Source: Saprospiraceae bacterium (GTDB taxonomy: Bacteria > Bacteroidota > Bacteroidia > Chitinophagales > Saprospiraceae). From it: a stretch of 64,000 nt of DNA. Location: the NCBI GenBank assembly GCA_020631105.1, contig JAHDHW010000002.1, forward strand, positions 96,308 to 160,307, in the 5' to 3' direction. The translations under genes and the position numbers were made by a program. The notes under the pieces are model-generated. The model did not search any database. It was not told the origin of the DNA and was given only the letters and a program-made list of their open reading frames with translations. Numbering within the stretch: position 1 is the first letter of the stretch; each line of letters begins with the position of its first letter. Positions 30,316 through 39,265 of this stretch are shown here, piece after piece.

Positions 30316-33300
30316 GTGGAAAATTTGCAGCGTGTTTTGGGTTTATACCGCGATAGTAAAAAGACCCAACAGATTGTAGAATACTTAAATCAGGACACTC
30401 CGGCTCGCTTATTATTGCGAGGAATGACCGGAGCGCAGGATTCCTTTGTCCTGGCGGGAGCGTATCTATCTAAACCTCAAACCCATCTTTTTATAGCTAG
30501 CGATAAAGAAGAGGCCGCCTACCTTCAAAATAATCTTACTAATCTTTTCGATAAAAAGCCCATAGGGTTCTTTCCTGATTCGTTTAAACGACCAATGCAT
30601 TTTGAGGAATTGAATTCTGGGAATGTATTGCAACGAACAGAGTTAATCAATCGAATTACTAGTGACGGTTTACTGGGAGAGATTATCGTCACTTATCCGG
30701 AAGCCCTTTTTGAAAAAGTAGTTGCTCCTAAAGTACTGGATGAGACAAGGATAAATATCGTTAAAGATGAATCCGTTGATGTGGATTTTTTGGTGGAGGT
30801 ACTCATTGAGTATGGCTTTCAGAGAGTTGACTTTGTATTTGAGCCAGGGCAGTTTTCTGTACGTGGAGGTATTTTAGACATTTTCTCGTACGGAAACGAG
30901 TGGCCTTATCGTATAGAGTTATTTGATGATGAAGTAGAGAGCATTCGGACTTTTGACCCGATCTCCCAGCTATCACAACGCAAAATAGCTAAGGTATCCA
31001 TTGTGCCGAATGTCAATACTCGGTTTACCCAGGACCAGAAAGTCTCAATCTTTAGTGTGTTACCTGAGAATACAGTTATCTGGATTAGCGAGTTTCAGAT
31101 CCTGGTGGATAAACTTCAAATGTGCTTTGAGAAAGTAGAAGCCTTTGCGAGCACCGTTCATTTGGATGAGCATGAAGATTTAGCGGAGGTACTCAAGGAA
31201 AGAGCATTTATATTGCCTAAAGATATCATGGGTGATATTGATCAATTTGACATTTTGGTGCTAAGAAATAGTGGTTTTCCCTTACCATTTCAGGAAGAGA
31301 TTACTTTTGAGTCTAAGCCACAACCTAGTTTTAATAAAAACTTCAAGTTACTAATTGAAGACCTCAGAGAAAACGGAAAAAATGGATTAACCAATTATCT
31401 GCTTACGGATAACCCAAAACAGATAGAACGCTTTTATGCAATCTTCTCTGACCTGGAAGCTAATGTGGAATTTCACCCGATTGTCAAGTCAATTCATCAA
31501 GGGTTTGTCGACCAGGAATTGAAAATTGCCTGTTATACCGACCATCAAATCTTTGAACGGTTTCACCGGTACAAACTCAGGCGAGGATTCACCAAAGACA
31601 TGGCGCTTAATCTACGCATGCTTCGGGAGTTGACACCAGGAGACTTTGTTACGCATATTGATCATGGAGTCGGACGATATTCTGGCTTAGAAAAAATAGA
31701 TATAAACGGACATGTTCAGGAGTCTGTTCGATTAATTTATAAGAATAATGATATACTTTATGTGAGTATTAACTCACTACATAAAATATCCAAATTCGTA
31801 GGCAAAGAAGGAACTGCACCGAAGTTGAATAAACTTGGGTCGGATGCCTGGAAAACGCTAAAACGTAAGACGAAGAAGAAAGTAAAGGATATCGCTCAGG
31901 AGTTAATTAAGCTCTATGCAAAACGAAAGGCTTCGGAAGGCTTCGCCTTTAATGAAGATGGCTATCTGCAAAATGAATTAGAAGCATCATTTATTTACGA
32001 AGATACGCCTGACCAATTAAAAGCAACTAATGATGTAAAAGAGGATATGCAAAAAACTTATCCTATGGATCGCCTGATTTGCGGAGATGTTGGTTTTGGT
32101 AAAACGGAGATTGCAGTGCGCGCAGCATTCAAGGCAGTCGTTAGTGGCAAACAAGTAGCGATACTTGTGCCTACTACAATACTCGCTTTGCAGCATCATA
32201 AAACCTTTGGTGAACGGCTAAAGGAATTTGGAGTGACTACTGATTATATCAATCGTTTCCGTACTGCAAAAGAGAAAAGAGAAATTTTCGAAAAGCTGAA
32301 AACTGGAAAAATAGATATTGTTATTGGAACGCATGGCCTGCTAAATAAAGATGTTGGGTTTAAAGACTTAGGCTTATTAATTATTGATGAAGAGCAGAAG
32401 TTTGGAGTAGCCGCCAAGGAGAAACTACGTAACCTAAAAGTAAATGTGGATACGCTGACCCTTACGGCGACGCCGATTCCGCGGACCTTACAGTTTTCGC
32501 TGATGGCTGCTCGTGACCTGTCAATCATTCGTACCCCTCCTCCTAACCGCCAACCGATACATACGGAGGTGAGAGTCTTTAATCCTGATCTGGTAAAAGA
32601 TTCCATCTATTATGAAATTAATCGTGGAGGTCAGGTTTTCTTTGTTCATAACCGAGTTAAAACATTGGCAGAGATAACTGCTATGATCAAAAGGCTTTGT
32701 CCTGATGTGGATATTGCTATGGCGCACGGTCAGATGGAAGCGAAGTCCCTTGAAAAAACGCTACTAGACTTCATTGATCGCAGATATGATGTTTTAGTCT
32801 GTACCAATATTATCGAAACAGGATTGGATATTCCAAATGCGAATACCATGATCATTAATAATGCGCATCAATTTGGGATGAGCGACCTCCACCAATTACG
32901 AGGAAGAGTAGGGCGTTCCAATAAAAGAGCCTTTTGTTATTTGTTCTGTCCGCCGCTTTCTGTATTGACGCCAGATGCCCGTAAACGCCTGCGAACACTC
33001 GAAGAGTTTTCTGACCTGGGCAGTGGATTTAATATTGCGATGCGGGATTTAGATATTCGAGGAGCCGGAAACTTACTGGGGGGTGAGCAGAGTGGATTTA
33101 TTTCTGATATCGGATATGAAACGTATCAGAAAATTCTTGAGGAAGCAATCCAGGAATTGAAAGAGACGGAGTTCAGAGAATTATTCAAAGAAGAACTGGA
33201 GAAAGAAGACCGGGACTATATTCGGGACGTACAGGTAGAAACGGATCGCGAAATGTTGATTCCTGATAATTATGTAAATGTCATTCAGGAAAGACTCAGT

Positions 33301-33708
33301 TTGTATACTGAATTAGATGCCATTCAAAAAGAAGAAGACCTGCAAGAGTTTATACAAAGAATGAGCGACCGTTTTGGTAAAATTCCTAAACCTACGAAAG
33401 AATTATTTGAAGCGCTGAGAGTACGTTGGGTTTGTAGAAAATTAGGCTTTGAGCGGCTGAGCCTAAAAAGTGGAAAACTTCGGTGTTATTTTGTTAGTGA
33501 TCCACAATCTCCTTTCTATGAGACGGAGTTATTTAAAGGATTACTTGCACATGTTGCAACACAAGGGCAGCAAGAAGGACTCACCTTTAAGAAGACCAGC
33601 AATCATTTTATTCTCATTAAAGAAAATGTTGCTTCTCTCAAGCATGCACGTGAAATTATTAACCACTTAAGAAAAGTGGTCCAGGGAAAAATGGAAGTAG
33701 TGGATTAA
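30316..33708 (+). CDS. mfd: Transcription-repair coupling factor (GTG start)
   Basis: 'LTPGDFVTHIDHGVGRYSGLEKI' (RNAP-interaction domain), 'DRLICGDVGFGKTEIAVRAAFKAV', 'DEEQKFGV', 'LTATPIPRTLQFSLMAARDLSIIRTPP'. Confidence 0.97.
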   Translation: MENLQRVLGLYRDSKKTQQIVEYLNQDTPARLLLRGMTGAQDSFVLAGAYLSKPQTHLFIASDKEEAAYLQNNLTNLFDKKPIGFFPDSFKRPMHFEELNSGNVLQRTELINRITSDGLLGEIIVTYPEALFEKVVAPKVLDETRINIVKDESVDVDFLVEVLIEYGFQRVDFVFEPGQFSVRGGILDIFSYGNEWPYRIELFDDEVESIRTFDPISQLSQRKIAKVSIVPNVNTRFTQDQKVSIFSVLPENTVIWISEFQILVDKLQMCFEKVEAFASTVHLDEHEDLAEVLKERAFILPKDIMGDIDQFDILVLRNSGFPLPFQEEITFESKPQPSFNKNFKLLIEDLRENGKNGLTNYLLTDNPKQIERFYAIFSDLEANVEFHPIVKSIHQGFVDQELKIACYTDHQIFERFHRYKLRRGFTKDMALNLRMLRELTPGDFVTHIDHGVGRYSGLEKIDINGHVQESVRLIYKNNDILYVSINSLHKISKFVGKEGTAPKLNKLGSDAWKTLKRKTKKKVKDIAQELIKLYAKRKASEGFAFNEDGYLQNELEASFIYEDTPDQLKATNDVKEDMQKTYPMDRLICGDVGFGKTEIAVRAAFKAVVSGKQVAILVPTTILALQHHKTFGERLKEFGVTTDYINRFRTAKEKREIFEKLKTGKIDIVIGTHGLLNKDVGFKDLGLLIIDEEQKFGVAAKEKLRNLKVNVDTLTLTATPIPRTLQFSLMAARDLSIIRTPPPNRQPIHTEVRVFNPDLVKDSIYYEINRGGQVFFVHNRVKTLAEITAMIKRLCPDVDIAMAHGQMEAKSLEKTLLDFIDRRYDVLVCTNIIETGLDIPNANTMIINNAHQFGMSDLHQLRGRVGRSNKRAFCYLFCPPLSVLTPDARKRLRTLEEFSDLGSGFNIAMRDLDIRGAGNLLGGEQSGFISDIGYETYQKILEEAIQELKETEFRELFKEELEKEDRDYIRDVQVETDREMLIPDNYVNVIQERLSLYTELDAIQKEEDLQEFIQRMSDRFGKIPKPTKELFEALRVRWVCRKLGFERLSLKSGKLRCYFVSDPQSPFYETELFKGLLAHVATQGQQEGLTFKKTSNHFILIKENVASLKHAREIINHLRKVVQGKMEVVD

Positions 33709-33726
33709 TCACTTGCCGGGTTTTAG

Positions 33727-33798
33727 TGGTAACGGAATGATTCGAACATTCGTCTCCTGGGCTTCAACCAGGTGCTAGGCCAACTCAGCTACGTCACC
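33727..33798 (-). tRNA. tRNA-Phe (GAA)
   Basis: Cloverleaf folded by eye: acceptor GGTGACG/CGTTACC, D-arm GCTG..TAGC, anticodon arm CCTGG-TTGAAGC-CCAGG, T-arm GAATG-TTCGAAT-CATTC; discriminator A; CCA not encoded. Confidence 0.93.
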
Positions 33799-33882
33799 AT
33801 TGATTATCTATGCGGGAGGATCCTCTTTTTTTTAATGCTTTCCAGTATTAGATTTATACCTCCACTTAACAATAGATCTTTG

Positions 33883-33954
33883 AAGATGCGAACAGTATCG
33901 AACTGTTTTCCCCGGAACCAAAATCCGGTGCATTACCATTTATGCTACGCATCT
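33883..33954 (-). tRNA. tRNA-Gln (TTG)
   Basis: Acceptor AGATGCG/CGCATCT, anticodon arm CCGGA-TTTTGGT-TCCGG, T-arm AACAG-TTCGATA-CTGTT; CCA not encoded. Confidence 0.9.
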
Positions 33955-33976
33955 GTAAATTAAATTAATCAACAAA

Positions 33977-34014
33977 AAAAGCTTCGTAGAGGATTGATCT
34001 CCTACGAAGCTTTT
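33977..34014. terminator. Bidirectional hairpin terminator
   Basis: AAAGCTTCGTAG-AGGATTGATCTC-CTACGAAGCTTT, 12-bp perfect stem flanked by A and T runs. Confidence 0.8.
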
Positions 34015-34238
34015 TCGATTATCTGTACAGCTTTATTGCTTACTCAATCTGTATCTCGTAAGAGGAGGATCGTGCCAAAGGCTTGCTGATCAAATAAGAA
34101 AATATAATTGTACTTTGTCATCATGGCAATATAACCGAGCGGCTTAAAGAAATAGTTCCAGAGCAGGGAAAAATATTTTTCTATGATTGTTATTTGTGGA
34201 GTATTTCGACTATTTTTTTGAAGCGCTAGGCTTAACTT

Positions 34239-35123
34239 GTGCATATGATCCTTATTCCACAACGACTCTTCGAAAGCAAACAGGTTTCTACGATCCTTCG
34301 AGACGGTAACGTTTGTATTCTCAGTAAAGCATTGACGGAACCGGTCATTGAACGGGAAGGCTATATCTCTAATCATGTGATCTCGATTTTGCTGGCAGGA
34401 GAGCAAAGGATAAAAACTTTTGATGGCGCACTGATCACCGTCCAACCTAAAGAAGTGCTCTTTATTCCGAGAGGGATGTATCACATCTCTGACTTGATTC
34501 CCAAAGAAGGGACTTTTAGGAGTTTGTTGTTTTATTTTGATGATCGAATTATTCAGGAATTTCTGTCCACCTCGAAAATTACGGAAGTGTCTAATACTAA
34601 AGTTCCTGATCACTTAAAGTTTGGTGTGGTACCAACGGTGGAATTATTTGCAAAGGCTTTGATAAATATTTACCAGGGCGATCAACTCCGAAATAAAAAT
34701 TTTCTGGATTTAAAAATTCTGGAACTACTGCATTTGCTTAATGGTTTGGCGAAGGAGCAAGCGTTCGCTAATTTCTTATTCCGCCTGACGCTTCCCAAAA
34801 AGAGGAATATCAAAACCTTTATGGAGCAAAATTTTGATAAACCACTAAAAGTTGAAGACTACGCTTATTTAACCGGCCGTAGTTTGAGTACCTTCAGGAG
34901 AGATTTTAAATCATTCTATGAGCTAACGCCTCAGAAATGGCTCAAGGAAAAACGACTCGAAAAAGCAATCGCCATCCTGGCTCAAAAAGAAATCAGTGTT
35001 ACAGAGCTGGCATACGAGGTTGGCTACGAAAATATCTCCTATTTTATTAAAGAATTTAAGACTAAAGTCGGCCAATCTCCCAAACAATACATCCTGTCTC
35101 TCAATCGGAATCAATTAAAATAA
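34239..35123 (+). CDS. AraC-family transcriptional regulator
   Basis: C-terminal double HTH 'KVEDYAYLTGRSLSTFRRDFKSFYELTPQKWLKEKRLEKAIAILAQKEISVTELAYEVGYENISYFIKEFKTKVGQSPKQY'. Confidence 0.93.
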   Translation: MHMILIPQRLFESKQVSTILRDGNVCILSKALTEPVIEREGYISNHVISILLAGEQRIKTFDGALITVQPKEVLFIPRGMYHISDLIPKEGTFRSLLFYFDDRIIQEFLSTSKITEVSNTKVPDHLKFGVVPTVELFAKALINIYQGDQLRNKNFLDLKILELLHLLNGLAKEQAFANFLFRLTLPKKRNIKTFMEQNFDKPLKVEDYAYLTGRSLSTFRRDFKSFYELTPQKWLKEKRLEKAIAILAQKEISVTELAYEVGYENISYFIKEFKTKVGQSPKQYILSLNRNQLK

Positions 35124-35264
35124 GTTTTTCTGAAAAAATGTAAAAAATAATTTAGTTGCTGATTATCAGTAACTTATGATTTGTTTTGTTACCTCGGACT
35201 TGCTGGTTCTGCTCTATTTTAGTGCCTTTCAAAGTATCTGTAACTCATTTGTAACTTCGGCCCA

Positions 35265-35272
35265 TATCTTTG
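35265..35272 (+). promoter_or_regulatory. Putative -7 element (TATCTTTG) upstream of the phasin-like gene cluster
   Basis: Exact match to TAnnTTTG, about 38 nt before the ATG at 35311. Confidence 0.5.
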
Positions 35273-35310
35273 CACCATAATTATTTGAAAAACATCTTAT
35301 ATCTAATAAA

Positions 35311-35931
35311 ATGGCAACAAAGAAAGTATCAAAATCAAAAGTGGAGCAAGTAGCAGATAACGTAAAATCAACTGCAGTAAACATCCACGATGAAGCATTA
35401 AAAGTATCTGACAACTTAGTAGAGGGTTCATTAGCAACCGGAGCGAAATGGCAAAAGATTATGGCTAAAGCGCTTACTGAAGGAACAGAACTTTTGGGCA
35501 AACAACAAGACTTCCTTTTTGACACTTTAGAAGAAGTTAAAGGTCAATACCTAAAAGGAAACAAACGCTTTATGAAGCTTATCGGTTTTGAATTACCAAA
35601 ACCACGTAAAGTAAGAAAAGCAATCAAAGCTAAAACTGAGGCAGTTGAAACTACTGTAAAAAAAGCAACGAAGAAAGTAAGCAGAAAGGCTAAAGCTGTT
35701 GCGCCTAAAGCTTCTGCAAAAACTGACATCAAAAAAGATAACCTGAAGCAGATCGATGGTGTAGGACCAAAAATCGAATCTTTATTACAAGTAGCAGGTA
35801 TCAATACTTTTGCAAAAGTAGCTAGTACAAGCGTAAAAGATTTACAAGCGATTTTGGATACTGCAGGACCTCGTTTCCGCGCTCAAGATCCTTCAACCTG
35901 GAGAGCTCAGGCTAAACGTTTAGCTAAGTAA
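35311..35931 (+). CDS. Phasin-like / Lys-Ala-rich helical protein fused to a C-terminal helix-hairpin-helix domain
   Basis: N-terminal amphipathic helices 'DNLVEGSLATGAKWQKIMAKALTEGTELLGKQQDFLFDTLEEVKGQYLKGNKRFMKLIG', basic linker, C-terminal HhH 'LKQIDGVGPKIESLLQVAGINTFAKVASTSVKDLQAILDTAGPRFRAQDPSTWRAQAKRLAK'. Confidence 0.75.
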   Translation: MATKKVSKSKVEQVADNVKSTAVNIHDEALKVSDNLVEGSLATGAKWQKIMAKALTEGTELLGKQQDFLFDTLEEVKGQYLKGNKRFMKLIGFELPKPRKVRKAIKAKTEAVETTVKKATKKVSRKAKAVAPKASAKTDIKKDNLKQIDGVGPKIESLLQVAGINTFAKVASTSVKDLQAILDTAGPRFRAQDPSTWRAQAKRLAK

Positions 35932-36002
35932 TCCAACTTTAGAATAAAAGTTAAATTTTAAAAACATTGTTTGCCTTCGGCAAATACCAAAAATAAAAAA
36001 TC

Positions 36003-36506
36003 ATGGCAACTAAGAAAGTAGCAAAAAAAGTAAACAAAAAAGACGTTAACAAATTTGATTTCTCTGATAGCATCAAAGCAATCAAAGGAACTGCAAAGAC
36101 AGTTAACAATCAAGTAAAAGACGCAGCAGAAGAAGTAATGGAAGATCTTCGTGAGAACGGAACTCAACTTCGTGAAGTAGCCGTTGCACGTGCTAAAAAG
36201 ACTTATAATAAAGCATACAAATCTGTAGCAGAGGTAGCTGAAAACGTTGCAGAAACTGTAAACGTTGAAAATATCTCAAAAGTGACTAAAGACGTAAATG
36301 ACTACACACTTAAAACTGCTGAAGAGTTAGTAGAAGGTGCAATCACCAATGGTGAAAAGTGGCAAGGCGTAGCTCAAAAAGCAGTTAAAGGTGGATTGAA
36401 ATTAGCGGCAAAACAACAAGACATTGTATTTGATACTTTGGAATCACTCAAAGGTCAACTTACAAACACTACAAAAAGATTCAGAAAATTAGTTTCTAAT
36501 AACTAA
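36003..36506 (+). CDS. Phasin-like helical protein, paralog of the upstream gene
   Basis: 'EELVEGAITNGEKWQGVAQKAVKGGLKLAAKQQDIVFDTLESLKGQLTNTTKRFRKLV' aligns with the 35311-35931 product; both begin MATKKV. Confidence 0.75.
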   Translation: MATKKVAKKVNKKDVNKFDFSDSIKAIKGTAKTVNNQVKDAAEEVMEDLRENGTQLREVAVARAKKTYNKAYKSVAEVAENVAETVNVENISKVTKDVNDYTLKTAEELVEGAITNGEKWQGVAQKAVKGGLKLAAKQQDIVFDTLESLKGQLTNTTKRFRKLVSNN

Positions 36507-36536
36507 TCAGAATCCGAAAATTATTTCCCAAGGTAT

Positions 36537-36562
36537 GATAGCGTCACTTTTAGTGGCGCTAT
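36537..36562 (+). terminator. Hairpin between the second and third phasin-like genes
   Basis: GATAGCGTCAC-TTTTA... GTGGCGCTATC; 11-bp stem with one G-U, but no strong T-run, so possibly a processing or attenuation site. Confidence 0.55.
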
Positions 36563-36604
36563 CCGCTACCTGAACTACGATTCAATTGTAATAAAAGAAT
36601 AATC

Positions 36605-36976
36605 ATGAGCGGAAGTATCAGTAAAGTTTTAAAAACAACAAAACAAGCAAATGCTATCCTAGGGAAAGCTGGAGGAATTATTTTTAAAACTTCTTTCAAC
36701 ACCGCGAAGCAACTTGCAACGCTTTATAAAGATGCCGGAGTAAAAGCATTTCAATTGAGCAAAGAGGTAGTAACGAAGACCGTGGAGTTGACTTTGGATA
36801 ACCAAAAGCAAGTCATCAAAACTTCCGGAAAAGCAATTAAAGATGCTGCAAAAAGCATCCGTGAGCAAGAGCCAGAATTACAAACGATGACTAAGGCGAA
36901 AGCTAAGCGTACAAGAAAGACAACACCTAAGCGTAAGAACGTAAAAAAAGAGATCACAATCGATGACTTAATTTAA
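36605..36976 (+). CDS. Small helical protein with histone-H1-like basic C-terminal tail (phasin-like)
   Basis: 'FNTAKQLATLYKDAGVKAFQLSKEVVTKTVELTLDNQKQVIKTSGKAIKDAAKSI' followed by 'KAKAKRTRKTTPKRKNVKKEITIDDLI'. Confidence 0.65.
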   Translation: MSGSISKVLKTTKQANAILGKAGGIIFKTSFNTAKQLATLYKDAGVKAFQLSKEVVTKTVELTLDNQKQVIKTSGKAIKDAAKSIREQEPELQTMTKAKAKRTRKTTPKRKNVKKEITIDDLI

Positions 36977-37054
36977 GTCCTCTCAAAGTGATACAACATA
37001 AATGATATACACTTCGCCTCATTGAGGTGATAATAGGGTTTGAATAGTTTTACT

Positions 37055-37100
37055 AAGTTCGGAGTTTATGTGTCCAAATACACAAACTTCGAACTTTTTT
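37055..37100 (+). terminator. Hairpin terminator after the phasin-like cluster
   Basis: AAGTTCGGAGTTTATGTGT-CCAAAT-ACACAAACTTCGAACTTTTTT; long near-perfect stem with terminal T-run. Confidence 0.75.
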
Positions 37101-37251
37101 GTTTGCTGAATTAACCAACGAATCTTCCACCTTTTGAACAAGCAGTGTAACTGCGTTCTATCAAAGACGCAGCTCTGAGAATAATTATTAAAAATATCGG
37201 CTTTGGTAAAAAAATGCTCTAGTCTTTTACCGAAGAACAAAACTATACATC

Positions 37252-38409
37252 ATGCGAATTATCCTTTTTACAGGAAAAGGGGGCGTAGGTAAAACTACCG
37301 TTGCAGCCTCAACTGCCCTTAAATGTGCGCAAGAAGGAAAGAAGACCTTGATTATTTCTACTGATCCTGCACATAGCTTATCCGATGCCTTAAGTTTGAA
37401 ATTAGGGCCGGAGCCCCAAGAGATTGCAGATAACCTTTTTGCACAGGAGTTTGATGTATACTACTCCATGCAAAAGCATTGGGATAATATGCGGAACCTG
37501 ATGAACACCATCTTCCGCTGGCGTGGGGTAAAAAACGTAGTGGCTGAAGAACTCTCTGTATTGCCAGGAATGGAAGAAGCATCTGCCTTTCTTTGGTTAG
37601 AAAAATATTACCAGGAGGGAGAATACGATGTGATCGTTATCGATAGCGCACCTACCGGAGAGACCTTAACTTTGCTTTCTCTACCGCAAGTTGCGAAATC
37701 CTGGATGACGAAAGCATTCAATAGCAAAAACATTGCGGTCAAAACAGTAACCAAAGGAGTAAAGTTTTTTACGGGAGTGCCCTTGGATAAAGGACTGGAA
37801 GAACTGGATGAGCTTTTCAATAAACTAGAGAAAATTCAGGAGGTTTTCCTGAATCCTGAAATTGCCTCTATCCGTATCGTTACTAACCCAGAACGAATGG
37901 TCATCAAGGAAGCGCGTCGCGCATATACGTATCTACAGCTTTATGGTTATAATGTTGATGGAGTAGTGATCAACCGTATTCTTCCGGAAAAAAATGTGGG
38001 CTCTGCTTTTAAATATTATGTGGAGTCGCAAAAAGAATATATCGAAGAGATTGAAGAAACTTTCCAGCCTTTGCCAATCCTTAAAGTACAGCATCAGGGA
38101 CGAGAAGTATTCGGACTGGAGCAACTAAGTAAAATTGGAAACTCTGTATACGCTGATCATACCGCCTCTGAAGTGCTATACCTGGATAAGCCATTTGAGA
38201 TCTTCGAAAATAGTAAAGGATATTTTTTCAAAACGAAATTACCTTTTGCAAAAGAAGGAGATATCGAATTGAATAAGTTTGGAGATGAGTTGGTGATTAA
38301 TCTTGGTAACAGAAGACGTTCTTTAATCTTACCTCGGTTCGCTAACTTTTTGAAATTAGGAGAATATCGATTTAAAGATTCTTATCTGGTAGTCGCTTTA
38401 GAAAAGTAA
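37252..38409 (+). CDS. Get3/ArsA-family ATPase with C-terminal HSP20-like domain
   Basis: Deviant Walker A 'FTGKGGVGKTTVAASTAL', switch 'DPAHSLSDAL', 'VIDSAPTGETLTLLSLP'; C-terminal 'GYFFKTKLPFAKEGDIELNKFGDELVINLGNRRRSLILP'. Only one Cys in the whole protein. Confidence 0.9.
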   Translation: MRIILFTGKGGVGKTTVAASTALKCAQEGKKTLIISTDPAHSLSDALSLKLGPEPQEIADNLFAQEFDVYYSMQKHWDNMRNLMNTIFRWRGVKNVVAEELSVLPGMEEASAFLWLEKYYQEGEYDVIVIDSAPTGETLTLLSLPQVAKSWMTKAFNSKNIAVKTVTKGVKFFTGVPLDKGLEELDELFNKLEKIQEVFLNPEIASIRIVTNPERMVIKEARRAYTYLQLYGYNVDGVVINRILPEKNVGSAFKYYVESQKEYIEEIEETFQPLPILKVQHQGREVFGLEQLSKIGNSVYADHTASEVLYLDKPFEIFENSKGYFFKTKLPFAKEGDIELNKFGDELVINLGNRRRSLILPRFANFLKLGEYRFKDSYLVVALEK

Positions 38410-38512
38410 TTAATTAAATTGTGACCCTGAAAAATTCAGAAGGTCTAAATGATAGATAAAGCGTTATTCGCTTTCCAATGTTTTTTAGTTCCTAAAATAT
38501 ACTTAACCTAAC

Positions 38513-39265
38513 ATGGTGCAACAGTTGAAAACAGATACGCCAATTACACGCCCTTCTCTTTGGAAATATATCGGAGAACATATAAAGGTATGGTTTGAGG
38601 TATTTCGTTTTTTACGATTTAAGCGCCATTTTAAACCTAAGGCAGATGGTGATGGCCATCCGGTTTTGGTGATCCCTGGGTTTATGACTACAGACTGGTC
38701 GACACGAACTTATCGCAGTTATATTGATGAATTTGGTTACCAGTCTTACGGCTGGGGACTCGGGCGTAATTTAGGAGATATTAGCGAACTCAATATCCTG
38801 GAGGAAAAAATAGATGAACTTTATGATAAGCATCAGGAGCCGGTCAGCCTGGTTGGCTGGAGTCTTGGAGGGGTGTATGCTCGTCAGTTGGCAAAAGTAA
38901 AATCAGCTAAAGTTCGTCAGGTGATTACTGTTTGTTCCCCATTCGCCGGAATTGATCAGCCGAATAATGCTAAATGGCTTTTTAACCTGGTCAGTGTCGG
39001 GACTGAGGTCTCGGAGGCAGACAAACAGAAATGGACTCAGGATATTCCTTCACCTGCTCCTGTACCTACTACCGCCCTCTTTTCTAAGGATGATGGGATT
39101 GTTCCCTGGGCCGCTTGTATGGAGTGTGAAGAAGACAATCTTCATCAAAATGTTGAGATTAAAGGGACTCACTTTGGGCTGGGATTTAAACCTTCTGTCC
39201 TCCATATTACCCAAGATCGATTAAAATATACCAAAGAAAACTGGCCTCCTTATAAAGCTAAATAA
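38513..39265 (+). CDS. Alpha/beta hydrolase (lipase/esterase-like)
   Basis: 'HPVLVIPGFMTTDWSTRTYRSYID', nucleophile elbow 'LVGWSLGGVYAR', 'TALFSKDDGIVPWAACM', late His 'GTHFGLG'. Confidence 0.88.
   Translation: MVQQLKTDTPITRPSLWKYIGEHIKVWFEVFRFLRFKRHFKPKADGDGHPVLVIPGFMTTDWSTRTYRSYIDEFGYQSYGWGLGRNLGDISELNILEEKIDELYDKHQEPVSLVGWSLGGVYARQLAKVKSAKVRQVITVCSPFAGIDQPNNAKWLFNLVSVGTEVSEADKQKWTQDIPSPAPVPTTALFSKDDGIVPWAACMECEEDNLHQNVEIKGTHFGLGFKPSVLHITQDRLKYTKENWPPYKAK

Noticed and set aside
34044-34613. 189-aa minus-strand ORF overlapping the AraC gene
   Set aside because: Mostly antisense to a well-supported AraC regulator; composition looks like a shadow frame with no recognisable domain.
37252-38409. 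Arsenic-resistance determinant
   Set aside because: No ars partner genes and no metalloid-binding cysteines; fits the Get3/ArsA-like ATPase group.
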